Source: Lachnospiraceae bacterium (GTDB taxonomy: Bacteria; Bacillota; Clostridia; Lachnospirales; Lachnospiraceae). From it: a DNA stretch of 57,198 nucleotides. The stretch lies in the NCBI GenBank assembly GCA_021205385.1, contig JAJPXQ010000146.1, positions 1-57,198 of the forward strand. Reading direction: 5' to 3'. Of this stretch, positions 1 to 8,077 are shown piece after piece (position 1 is the first letter of the stretch; every line of letters begins with the position of its first letter). Position numbers and translations under genes: made by a program. The notes under the pieces are model-generated. The model saw only the letters and a list, made by a program, of their open reading frames with translations. It searched no databases and was not told where the DNA came from.

Positions 1-181
1 GTTTTAAGCCTTGGCTTAGCACTACTTTTTTAATTCAACTCCCAAAGTCAGGTATTATACCATGTAAGCCTGAAAAAGTCTTTATTTACAGCAATATTTT
101 CAGTTTTCACAGTACAGGTTGTGCGAGCGGATGAAAACCACCTTTTGTCGCCCAAATCATAATATTCCTATTATTACTTTC
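1..181. other. Left-edge intergenic stretch
   Basis: No gene is visible. On the minus strand a TATAAT sits at 54-59 without a convincing -35 box. It could start transcription of a gene lying beyond the left edge. A small perfect hairpin (arms TAAGCC/GGCTTA, 5-10 and 13-18) follows it in that direction. No terminator for the P-ATPase gene was recognised here. Confidence 0.3.
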
Positions 182-2809
182 CTATGAGCGTCTCTGTACC
201 AGCTTCACCAGCTCCACAATGGGGATGACGAGCACGCCCAGCAGGATCGCGACAAGATATTCAGAGAGCTCCACGCTTGTGAACTCGAAGGCCGCCGCAA
301 TCACCGGAATTTCGCAGACCAGCGTGGTGGCGACGAGCGAGCCGAAGGCAGCGCCGAGCAGCAGCCTGTTCTGCGAGCCGAGCCGGAAAATACTCTGGCG
401 CTGAGAGCGCATGTTCAGGCTGTGAAATATTTCCGCCATCGACATCGTGAGGAAAGCCATCGTGGTGCCGTCCGCGCTGTCCGCGATTTCCCAGACCCCG
501 CTCTCCATGAAATGCCCCACAAAATAGGAAACAAGAACCAGTGCGGTCACGACAATACCCTGATAAAGAATATCAAAACCCATGCCGTCCGCGAAAATAC
601 CCGCCTTCGCATCGCGCGGCTTACGTTCCATGATATGCGGCTCCGCCTTCTCCGCGCCGAGCGCCAGCGCCGGGAAGCAGTCAGTCACGAGATTGATCCA
701 CAAAAGATGCACGGGTTTTAAGATGGTGAAGCCCATCAGCGTCGCAAAGAAGATACTCAGGACTTCACTCATATTCGAACCCAGGAGAAACTGAATTGCC
801 TTGCGGATATTGTCGTAGATACGACGTCCTTCTTCCACTGCGTTGACGATGGTGGCAAAATTATCATCTGCCAGTATCATGTCGGCCACATCCTTCGTCA
901 CGTCGGTTCCCGTGATGCCCATACCGACGCCGATATCCGCCGATTTGATGGACGGGGCATCGTTCACGCCGTCACCGGTCATCGCCGTCACATATCCTGC
1001 ACCGCGCCAGGCATTCACAATACGCGTCTTCTGCTCCGGCTGCACACGCGCGTATACACTGATATTCCGGAATTCTCTTTCGAAGGTCTCATCGTCCATG
1101 GCCGCAAGCTGCGTACCGGTAACGGCATAGGTTCCGTCCGCGATAATTTCCAGTTCTTTCGCGATCGCCGTCGCGGTATCGATGTGGTCGCCGGTGATCA
1201 TGATCGGACGGATACCTGCCCTGCGGCATTCCTGAATGGCATCCTTCACCTCCGGGCGGACCGGATCGATCATGCCGCAGAGGCCGACAAAGCAGAGCTC
1301 CTGCTCAAGGGTCTCCGGTTCATAGTCTTCCGGCTTTTTATCCCACAGTCTCTCAGCCAGGGCAAGTACCCGCAGCGCCTTATCCGCCATGGCCTTGTTT
1401 GCGGTCAGGATGGCCTCGCGGTCTTCCTCCGTCATCTGCACTGTCTTCCCGTCTTTCCGATAACAGGTACACCTCGGAATCACCATATCGACGGCACCCT
1501 TCGTGAACTGGACGATTCCGTCAGTAGTCTGATGAACGGTGGACATCATCTTGCGGCCGGAGTCAAAGGGCGCCTCTCCGCAGCGCAGGTACTGCTTCTT
1601 TAACATATTTTTGGGCAGACCGACTTTGTTCGCCCAGGCCACCAGGGCTGCCTCTGTCGGCTCCCCGGTCACTTCACCGCTCTCACTAAGCTCCGCGTCG
1701 TTGCAGAGCGCCATGCCGGAGGCCAGCCGCATCTGGTCGTCGCCGTACATATCCACAACCGTCATCTTATTCTGCGTCAGCGTACCGGTCTTATCGGAGC
1801 AGATGACCTGTGCACAGCCTAAAGTCTCCACTGCTGTCAGACGGCGAATGATCGCGTTTCGCTTCGACATATTGGTAACGCCGATGGAGAGGACGACCGT
1901 GACAACCGCCGCAAGTCCCTCTGGGATCGCCGCCACCGCGAGTGATACCGCGATCATAAAGGAGTCAAGGATCAGATCGACGGACAGGCTGCCGGCCCGG
2001 ATAATCTGGACAGCGAACACGACCACACAGATAATCAGCACCAGCCAGGTCAGAATCTTCGAGAGCTGATTCAACTTAATCTGCAACGGCGTAAGCCCTT
2101 CCTCCGCCTGGGAGAGCGCGTCGGCGATCCTGCCCATCTCCGTGTCCATACCGGTCGCGGTCACGATCGCTGTTCCTCTTCCATAGACAACCGTGCTGCC
2201 CATGTACAGCATATTTTTGCGGTCACCGAGGGAAACGTCCTTCTCGCCCTCTTTCAACCGAATGATATCGATAAACTTCGTGACCGGCACGGATTCGCCG
2301 GTCAGTGCGGATTCCTCCACCTTCAGGCTGGCGCTCTCGAGAATGCGAGCGTCCGCGGGTACTGCATCTCCGGCCTCCAGCAGGATGACGTCGCCCACGA
2401 CCAGATCCTCGCTCGGAACTACCTGCATTCTGCCGTCACGCAGTACCTTTGAGGTGGCGGCGGACATTTCCTGCAGCGCCTCGATGGCTTTCTCCGCCTT
2501 GCTTTCCTGGTAAACACCAAGCACCGCGTTTACCAGAACAACAGCAATTATAATAATGACATCGGCAAAACTGTCATTCTCCACCACAGCGAGTACACCG
2601 CTGGTGATGGCTGCTACAATCAGAATGATGATCATCGGATCCGAGAGCTGTTCCAGAAAACGCCGGATCGGCGACTTTCCCTTCGCTGCCTCCAGACGGT
2701 TTTTTCCATTCTGGGTAAGACGTTTCTTCGCCTCAGCCGCTGTAAGCCCTTCTTCACTGGCATTCAGCTCCTGGATGACGTTTTCCTTTTCCTCACAATA
2801 AAATTGCAT
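182..2809 (-). CDS. Calcium-translocating P-type ATPase (P2A/SERCA-like)
   Basis: An 875-aa membrane pump that probably exports Ca2+ (or another divalent cation) using ATP. The order is typical: N-terminal cation-ATPase domain, first TM pair near 50-90, actuator loop with TGES (about 175), the PEGL motif in TM4, phosphorylation motif DKTGT (Asp339), nucleotide-binding domain, the TGDGVNDAP hinge, and six C-terminal TM segments. The PEGL and the length near 880 aa fit prokaryotic P2A calcium ATPases rather than P1B metal pumps. The ATG has AGGAG 8 nt upstream. The gene stands alone, divergent from the next gene. The exact ion cannot be fixed from sequence. Confidence 0.93.
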   Translation of the reverse strand: MQFYCEEKENVIQELNASEEGLTAAEAKKRLTQNGKNRLEAAKGKSPIRRFLEQLSDPMIIILIVAAITSGVLAVVENDSFADVIIIIAVVLVNAVLGVYQESKAEKAIEALQEMSAATSKVLRDGRMQVVPSEDLVVGDVILLEAGDAVPADARILESASLKVEESALTGESVPVTKFIDIIRLKEGEKDVSLGDRKNMLYMGSTVVYGRGTAIVTATGMDTEMGRIADALSQAEEGLTPLQIKLNQLSKILTWLVLIICVVVFAVQIIRAGSLSVDLILDSFMIAVSLAVAAIPEGLAAVVTVVLSIGVTNMSKRNAIIRRLTAVETLGCAQVICSDKTGTLTQNKMTVVDMYGDDQMRLASGMALCNDAELSESGEVTGEPTEAALVAWANKVGLPKNMLKKQYLRCGEAPFDSGRKMMSTVHQTTDGIVQFTKGAVDMVIPRCTCYRKDGKTVQMTEEDREAILTANKAMADKALRVLALAERLWDKKPEDYEPETLEQELCFVGLCGMIDPVRPEVKDAIQECRRAGIRPIMITGDHIDTATAIAKELEIIADGTYAVTGTQLAAMDDETFEREFRNISVYARVQPEQKTRIVNAWRGAGYVTAMTGDGVNDAPSIKSADIGVGMGITGTDVTKDVADMILADDNFATIVNAVEEGRRIYDNIRKAIQFLLGSNMSEVLSIFFATLMGFTILKPVHLLWINLVTDCFPALALGAEKAEPHIMERKPRDAKAGIFADGMGFDILYQGIVVTALVLVSYFVGHFMESGVWEIADSADGTTMAFLTMSMAEIFHSLNMRSQRQSIFRLGSQNRLLLGAAFGSLVATTLVCEIPVIAAAFEFTSVELSEYLVAILLGVLVIPIVELVKLVQRRS

Positions 2810-3007
2810 ATGATCCGCTCCTCTTGTCGTTTATTCTGTCTCTAGTTTACGCGAAGAACCCGCGATCAATCCGCCGACTCTTATGTTGTTTCATCATTAT
2901 AATGGCAGAAATTCCGCTCTTCACTGGTCATTTGCCGGCGTTTGGTAAGAATTTCGGCACAAAACTGAAAATGTAACACTTTTGGACAAACAGGCAAAAA
3001 TGTGACC

Positions 3008-3036
3008 TTGTCATGGACCATAAAATAGATTAACAT
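3008..3036 (+). promoter_or_regulatory. Candidate sigma-A promoter for the 3078 gene
   Basis: TTGTCA (3008-3013), a 17-nt spacer and TAACAT (3031-3036), about 40 nt before the start codon. Boxes are imperfect but correctly spaced and no other gene lies in between. Confidence 0.4.
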
Positions 3037-3077
3037 GGCATTAAAAAGAATTGCATTGCAGAGAGGAAGTGGTGCGG

Positions 3078-4103
3078 ATGGCTGACAGCATGTCCCGCAT
3101 TTTGATCGAAACCATTGTCAGGAGAACCCTGAAAGATTTAAAGGACTCTCCGGAACGCAGCGTTCGGAATCTTGTCGATATGGCTCTGAACTCTTCGGAA
3201 GGACGCTTTCAGCGCTCTTTCTTTACGGTTGCGGAAACGATGCTGAAAAATGAGAAAAGCGCTTACTATGATGTCATAAAGGATGTCGTCGCCAATGTGG
3301 AAACGGAACGCATTCTGCAGTTCGGAATGAACCTCGGCTATAACAGCTGCACGGAGGGAGCGGAAAAAATCCGCAAAAAAGAAGCTGCCTGCGGCTTCAA
3401 CATTCCCTGGACCATTTCGCTCAACATCGACATGGAGAAAGTTACAGAAAACCCGGAAAGCTATGATACCGTCCTCACACAGGGGAAAAAGCTCGGCGTA
3501 TACACCTGGATGCTGCACGCGCATGGATTGCTGCAGGAGGTTTTGCCTCTGATGCGAAGACATACGGACTGCGCGTTCGTCCTGTTCTGTGAACCTGCCG
3601 ATCTCACCCCGGCCTTTCTGGACTGCATGTCAGATGTAAAACACCTGATGCTGGCTGTCCGTTATGATGAAAATGCCGGAGACGTGTACAGCCAGCTGCG
3701 AAAAAGACAGTTTTTCTATTCTGTATTCCATGTATATGAGGAAAAAGATGCAGAAAGCATTATCGGCGGAGACCTGTTCTACAGCACAGAACAGCTGCAT
3801 CCGGTTTTCACCGCGGTCATTCCCGACGCAGCCTGCTCCCGGGAGACGCGCGATCGGGTATACAGCGCAATCACAGGCTTTCACACAGAACAGGACTTTC
3901 AGACCCTGCCGCTGGATATGGTTCAGGATATTCGTTACATTGACAGTGTGATCTCCGGCGATGCCTGCCTTGTCAGCTTTGATACGGACGGCGGACTGTA
4001 TTCCCAGAAGGGAAAAGAGGAATCTTTGAATATATTTGACCAGCAGCTTGAAAGTATTCTGCGTCAGGCATTTCCTAAAAATCCGGAGGCTTCGGACGCA
4101 TAA
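3078..4103 (+). CDS. Unrecognised protein, possibly a TIM-barrel fold
   Basis: A 341-aa soluble protein with no signal peptide or membrane segment. I do not recognise a family. The N-terminal third is helical. From about residue 95 (NLGYNSCTEG, then FNIPWTISLNID) there are alternating short beta strands and helices reminiscent of a TIM barrel, perhaps a degenerate radical SAM fold. No CxxxCxxC cluster motif is present. A start at ATG 3078 is preferred over TTG 3051 because AGGAAG lies 8-9 nt before it. The last 40 bp overlap the convergent TetR gene. Gene reality is well supported by length, RBS and a candidate promoter. Confidence 0.75.
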   Translation: MADSMSRILIETIVRRTLKDLKDSPERSVRNLVDMALNSSEGRFQRSFFTVAETMLKNEKSAYYDVIKDVVANVETERILQFGMNLGYNSCTEGAEKIRKKEAACGFNIPWTISLNIDMEKVTENPESYDTVLTQGKKLGVYTWMLHAHGLLQEVLPLMRRHTDCAFVLFCEPADLTPAFLDCMSDVKHLMLAVRYDENAGDVYSQLRKRQFFYSVFHVYEEKDAESIIGGDLFYSTEQLHPVFTAVIPDAACSRETRDRVYSAITGFHTEQDFQTLPLDMVQDIRYIDSVISGDACLVSFDTDGGLYSQKGKEESLNIFDQQLESILRQAFPKNPEASDA

Positions 4104-4621
4104 ACAGCCGAGATATTCTCCACCATTCCACGCAGAATGGTTACAAATTCTTCGGCGGGAATATCATCCTTCCCCAGAAGCCAGCGTTTGATCGAACAGA
4201 GCAGCCCGTCCGCGACAAAGTAAATACAGATGGGATGAATCGTCTCACTGCCCCAGACAGTCTGCAATCGGTTTTGAATCATGGGGGACAGAAGCTCCTC
4301 GAAATGCGCAGAAAAGGAATTCTGTCCCTCGATTGTCAGCACTTTTCGATAAAAATCACGGTTCTCGTAAAGATAACTGCACAGAAGCTCCATAAAAGCC
4401 CAGGCGTCCTTCGGCTCCTTTTTCACGATGGCAATAAAATTTTCATCAAAAATCCAGGCAACCAGATCGTACTTGTCCTTGAAGTGATAGTAGAAACTCT
4501 TGCGGCTCATCCCAAATTTTTCGCATATCTGAGCCACTGTGATTTTCTCGAAAGGCACCTCCTGCATCAGTTCCGTGAGCGCCCTGGCATATGCCTGCTT
4601 TGTGATGTTGGAATAAGACAT
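4064..4621 (-). CDS. TetR/AcrR family transcriptional regulator
   Basis: A 185-aa one-component regulator. Residues 10-55 form the TetR helix-turn-helix (FEKITVAQICEKFGMSRKSFYYHFKDK), one of the best conserved motifs of the family. The rest is an all-helical ligand and dimer domain with no recognised ligand class. It lies 30 nt downstream of the flavodoxin-like gene on the same strand, so the two are probably cotranscribed, and it may control that operon. The 3' end overlaps the convergent 3078 gene by 40 bp. Confidence 0.88.
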   Translation of the reverse strand: MSYSNITKQAYARALTELMQEVPFEKITVAQICEKFGMSRKSFYYHFKDKYDLVAWIFDENFIAIVKKEPKDAWAFMELLCSYLYENRDFYRKVLTIEGQNSFSAHFEELLSPMIQNRLQTVWGSETIHPICIYFVADGLLCSIKRWLLGKDDIPAEEFVTILRGMVENISAVYASEASGFLGNA

Positions 4622-4633
4622 GATACACTGCTC

Positions 4634-4645
4634 CCTTAATTAAGG
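4634..4645. repeat. 12-bp perfect palindrome before tetR-type gene
   Basis: CCTTAATTAAGG lies between the reductase stop and the regulator start and touches the regulator's Shine-Dalgarno region. It could be an operator half or coincidence. TetR operators are usually longer. Confidence 0.25.
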
Positions 4646-4651
4646 CAAATC

Positions 4652-5239
4652 TTAGCAGAAATCCTGTTTTTTTTCAAGAGTCAAAAATGACAGGCTCAGC
4701 TCCTGTGCAATCTGCCGCAGCTTTTCCTGCACATCCGGCCGCTCATCAAGTCCCCTTTTATCTGTACCGCCCATACAGGCCTCTCCCACGCACTCTGCGC
4801 CGAGATCATCGAGCATGTACTGCAGGGTCTGGATCGCACCCCGGAACTGCCGCGGGGACTCCGGCGCGCCGCCTGCGAGCAGAATCGCGCCTTTTTTTGT
4901 GAGCGGCTTTTTATCGCCGCGCAGAACACCGGCCCAGTAGACCTGCAGCCGGTCAAGTACTGCCTTCATGGAGCCGGGAATATTGTAAAAATAAACCGGG
5001 GCGGCAAATACAATCCGGTCTGCCGCCTCCAGCCCCGCATAAATTTCTTCCATCCCATCATGGATTGCACACTCCGGGTGCGTATAGCAGTACCGGCAGT
5101 CGCGGCAGGGCATGATATCCTTGCGATTGTCCAGCGACAGGTATTCCACTTCTCCCTCAAGATATTCCGCGAGGTATTCCGCCATGCGCATGCTGTGTCC
5201 GTTTTTCCGGGGTGAGCCGGTCAGTATCAGTGTTTTCAT
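4652..5239 (-). CDS. NADPH-dependent FMN reductase / flavodoxin-like oxidoreductase
   Basis: A 195-aa flavodoxin-fold protein. The N-terminal phosphate loop GSPRKNGHS (about 8-16) binds FMN phosphate. The segment APVYFYNIPGSMKAVLDRL (about 80-98) is the typical second FMN contact of the iron-sulfur flavoprotein/NADPH reductase group. Residues C43, C46 and C49 (PCRDCRYC) and a further Cys near 55 form a cluster seen in ISF-like flavoproteins, so an Fe-S site is possible. It likely reduces quinones or other electrophiles in the cytosol. The paired downstream TetR gene suggests inducible detoxification. Substrate unknown. Confidence 0.87.
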   Translation of the reverse strand: MKTLILTGSPRKNGHSMRMAEYLAEYLEGEVEYLSLDNRKDIMPCRDCRYCYTHPECAIHDGMEEIYAGLEAADRIVFAAPVYFYNIPGSMKAVLDRLQVYWAGVLRGDKKPLTKKGAILLAGGAPESPRQFRGAIQTLQYMLDDLGAECVGEACMGGTDKRGLDERPDVQEKLRQIAQELSLSFLTLEKKQDFC

Positions 5240-5279
5240 GTTCTGTTCCCATCATTTTTGTTTTTCTCTGCCCATTATA

Positions 5280-5327
5280 CACAAAAAGAGGCTGCCGCAC
5301 AATATCGCTCTTTGTACAGCAGCCTCT
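5280..5327 (-). terminator. Rho-independent terminator after the transporter gene
   Basis: Perfect 9-bp arms AGAGGCTGC (5287-5295) and GCAGCCTCT (5319-5327) on a 23-nt loop. Read on the minus strand the stem is followed by a TTTTT run. It sits 29 nt after the stop of the transporter gene. Confidence 0.75.
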
Positions 5328-5355
5328 GTCAGCCTGTTCTCAGACTCCGGATATT

Positions 5356-6768
5356 TTATGATCTTGCCGCGATCTCCGCCGCATACTGGTTTACCTTATC
5401 TCTTGTAAGCCGGAAACCGAACAGCAGACACAGCACCGCGATGATCAGCGCAATCGCCGGGATTGCCATAAAGCCGATGCTGATCGCTCTCTTAAGCTGT
5501 TCGCTCGCCTCAGCGGCAACGATGTCCGCGCTGAAGGAACCCATAGCCAGGCAGGCCGAGATGATGATGCCGCGGGTCATGATGCCGACCTTCAGCGGTA
5601 CATTCTGCAGGCCGCTGATCCAGCCGGTCGCATTCTTTCCGGTCTTCCACTCACTGTAAACAATGGTATCTCCAAACAGCGCCGGCATACAGGCATAGGT
5701 GATGCCGTATCCGAACATCGCGACGCTCATCAGAACAATAACAAGCGTAACGTTGTTGTAGAAGAGGAAGGAAACGATGAGCAGGACTGCCTGAATCGCC
5801 ATAACCCCGATACTCGTGCTCCTTGTGGAGAATTTATTACTCAGCGTCTTACTCAGATACGCACCGATCACGCAGAAAATATTGGTGACCAGAATATAGG
5901 TGGCCAGCATGCCCGCATTATTCGCCACATAGGTAAAATAATAAGTTGCAATTCCCATCAGGACAAAATTGAACATGTACATTGCAAGGTCCGCGACCAG
6001 CAGCGCGATGAGCGGAGGCGTCTGGAAGAGTGCCCGGATGAGATCCATGCCGCTTGTCTTGTCTTTCGCTTCCGCTTTTTTCTCACTGGCCCCCGCGGTC
6101 GCCTCCTGCGGCTGCACTTCCTCGTAACCGTCAAACATCCGGAAATGCACATAATACAGGATGGCCATAATACAGCCAAACGCAAAGGCTGCGCCGCCGT
6201 ACATATTCACTTCCCCGATCAGTCCCGCCATGATGCTGGCTACCGCCGGCCCCGCATAGGAGAAGATCACCTTTGAGAGGTTCGCCCAGGCTCCTCTGGT
6301 TGCAGCGAGCTGCGAACGATCCTCCGGCGTCTTTCCTGCCACAGAGATCATGGAAACGTTCGCCACATAAGGAATATTCCAGGCAATATGGCTGGTAATG
6401 GCGGCAATGATGATGATAGCTGCCGAAAGCATTCCGTCACCGACCTTGATAAACTGGAAAGCGTACAGGAATGGCACCAGCCATGGCAGAACAACCAGCC
6501 AGGAACGATAGCGTCCCCATTTCATCGGCTTCACACTGTTGATGATCGCCCCGTACATCCAGGAAAGCACGGCGTCAACAGTACTGGAAACTGTCGTGAT
6601 AAAGGTTACCATCGGCAGGCTGAACTGTGCCAGATTCGTCAGGAAGAAACTGAAATAATAGCTCTCAATATTGGACATCAACGTAAACCCACAGTCACCG
6701 ACGCCATAAAACATTTTCAGAGCTTTGCTGAGTTCTTTTTTCTTTGGGGCTTCTTGTTTTTCGCTCAT
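5356..6768 (-). CDS. GPH-family MFS transporter
   Basis: A 470-aa polytopic protein with about 12 membrane segments. It has the N-terminal pattern of the glycoside-pentoside-hexuronide:cation symporters (YGVGDCGFTLMSNIESYYFSFFLT). A charged cytoplasmic loop near 210-235 separates the two six-helix halves. Family members import sugars or organic acids with Na+ or H+. It starts 16 nt after the stop of the UroD-fold gene and shares its promoter, so it probably imports that enzyme's substrate. The cargo need not be a sugar. The transport class is confident, the substrate is not. Confidence 0.87.
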   Translation of the reverse strand: MSEKQEAPKKKELSKALKMFYGVGDCGFTLMSNIESYYFSFFLTNLAQFSLPMVTFITTVSSTVDAVLSWMYGAIINSVKPMKWGRYRSWLVVLPWLVPFLYAFQFIKVGDGMLSAAIIIIAAITSHIAWNIPYVANVSMISVAGKTPEDRSQLAATRGAWANLSKVIFSYAGPAVASIMAGLIGEVNMYGGAAFAFGCIMAILYYVHFRMFDGYEEVQPQEATAGASEKKAEAKDKTSGMDLIRALFQTPPLIALLVADLAMYMFNFVLMGIATYYFTYVANNAGMLATYILVTNIFCVIGAYLSKTLSNKFSTRSTSIGVMAIQAVLLIVSFLFYNNVTLVIVLMSVAMFGYGITYACMPALFGDTIVYSEWKTGKNATGWISGLQNVPLKVGIMTRGIIISACLAMGSFSADIVAAEASEQLKRAISIGFMAIPAIALIIAVLCLLFGFRLTRDKVNQYAAEIAARS

Positions 6769-6784
6769 TTTTTATCCTTTCTGC

Positions 6785-7846
6785 TTATTTTTCAGCCAGC
6801 TCAGCCAGTTTGATCCGGCTGTAACGGTACAGTTCCTCCGCAAGGTTTACCTGGCGATCCACTTTGCTGTCACGAAGACGGCAGGCAAATCGACCGGTTG
6901 TCCCCAGTTCATCCACTTTCTTATGGATATCTGCAATCGCATCCTCATCGCTCATATCTTCCGGGATGATGTACAACGTACACTGTGCCAGATCCTTCCC
7001 GTACTCGTCGATGATCGCCTTCTTGTCATTCGCAGAATCCTGTCCTTCCCAGGCGTCAAAACCGGCCTCGATAAACAGCGGCATCAACGTCTTAATGCAG
7101 CCGCAGGAATGGAGGCAGATATACATGTCCATGTCGTGCGCTGCCTTTGTCAGCTTCTGATACTGCGGCAGGAACAGCTCCTCATATACAGACGGCGAGA
7201 AAAACGTATTGATCTGTGTCCCCATGTCGTCATGGAACAGAATCATGTCCGCATGATATACTTCCTTCGCGATCTTAAACAGTTCAATATGCCAGTCCAC
7301 CAGCTTGTCGTAGAACGCAGTCAGCTCCTCCGGCTCCTCCAGAAGATAACAGAAAGTATCCTCAAAGCTTGTCAGATCAGCAGTCCGCTCAAAAAGTCCG
7401 TTCACTATGACAAAGTAGGAAAGTCTGTCCTCCGCGATCCGTCCTTTGAAGTTCTCCTCATAATCCTTCTGCCAGTCGATCTTCGAAAGATCCGGGAATG
7501 TGAGCTCATTTCTCCACTCTGTGATATCGGACAGTCTGCGGAAACCCGGCTTCACCATCGCCGCCTTCGTCAGCGGTTCGTAAACCCACTCGATGCCGAA
7601 CCAGTCCGTTCCTCCGAAGTTGCGCGCGCGTGCGTCGTCCATGACAAGCGGCTGAATCGCATTATTCTCGATTGTCTGGTTCGGAACCCACAGAGGCATC
7701 TCTCCGCGCAGCATGCGAAGCATGTTCTCCTTCGGGGTAATCGGGTAGTTGTACTTCGGCACGATCGTGTCCGGTGCGCCGTAAATACCGGGCATGCTGT
7801 ACTCCCCTATTACCTTTAACTCCTCCTCGTTGAATTGAAACGCCAT
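6785..7846 (-). CDS. UroD-fold enzyme (uroporphyrinogen decarboxylase family, likely methyltransferase-like)
   Basis: A 353-aa protein of the URO-D/MtaA/CmuA superfamily. The segment LHSCGCIKTLMPLFIEAGFD (about 245-264) matches the HxCG zinc/cobamide region of the methyltransferase branch, and GQDSANDK follows. Genuine HemE conserves other porphyrin-site residues, and no heme genes are nearby, so heme synthesis is unlikely. ATG 7846 is chosen over the upstream ATG 7879 because AGGAGG lies 7 nt before it. It is the first gene of a two-gene operon with the GPH transporter and diverges from a PucR-type regulator. The reaction is unknown: demethylation or decarboxylation of an imported compound is possible. 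Confidence 0.83.
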   Translation of the reverse strand: MAFQFNEEELKVIGEYSMPGIYGAPDTIVPKYNYPITPKENMLRMLRGEMPLWVPNQTIENNAIQPLVMDDARARNFGGTDWFGIEWVYEPLTKAAMVKPGFRRLSDITEWRNELTFPDLSKIDWQKDYEENFKGRIAEDRLSYFVIVNGLFERTADLTSFEDTFCYLLEEPEELTAFYDKLVDWHIELFKIAKEVYHADMILFHDDMGTQINTFFSPSVYEELFLPQYQKLTKAAHDMDMYICLHSCGCIKTLMPLFIEAGFDAWEGQDSANDKKAIIDEYGKDLAQCTLYIIPEDMSDEDAIADIHKKVDELGTTGRFACRLRDSKVDRQVNLAEELYRYSRIKLAELAEK

Positions 7847-7931
7847 ATTGTCTTCCTCCTTCTCTCTTATTCCGGGCACAGATTTCCCTGTCCTCCTACT
7901 GTTTGTCCAATCTGCACCCTTTTATATTTTT

Positions 7932-7960
7932 ACTATACCATTCCCGTTTTTTTTCGTAAA
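7932..7960 (-). promoter_or_regulatory. Sigma-A promoter of the UroD-fold/transporter operon
   Basis: On the minus strand, TTTACG (7955-7960), a 17-nt spacer containing an A8 tract, then TATAGT (7932-7937). The leader to ATG 7846 is about 80 nt. The regulator gene begins 118 nt away on the other strand, so this interval probably holds its operator. No clear dyad was found. Confidence 0.6.
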
Positions 7961-8077
7961 TCCGTCATCAAAACCAGTATTTCGTTTTCCTTCTCCTACA
8001 ATTTGTCGGATAATGGCTCATGATTATTCACAAAAAGGAAAAGATATGTTAGACTTCACAGAAAAGGGGGAGTTATC

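Noticed and set aside
6785..7846. HemE (heme biosynthesis uroporphyrinogen decarboxylase)
   Set aside because: The HSCG methyltransferase-type segment, the transporter and regulator context and absence of heme genes argue against it.
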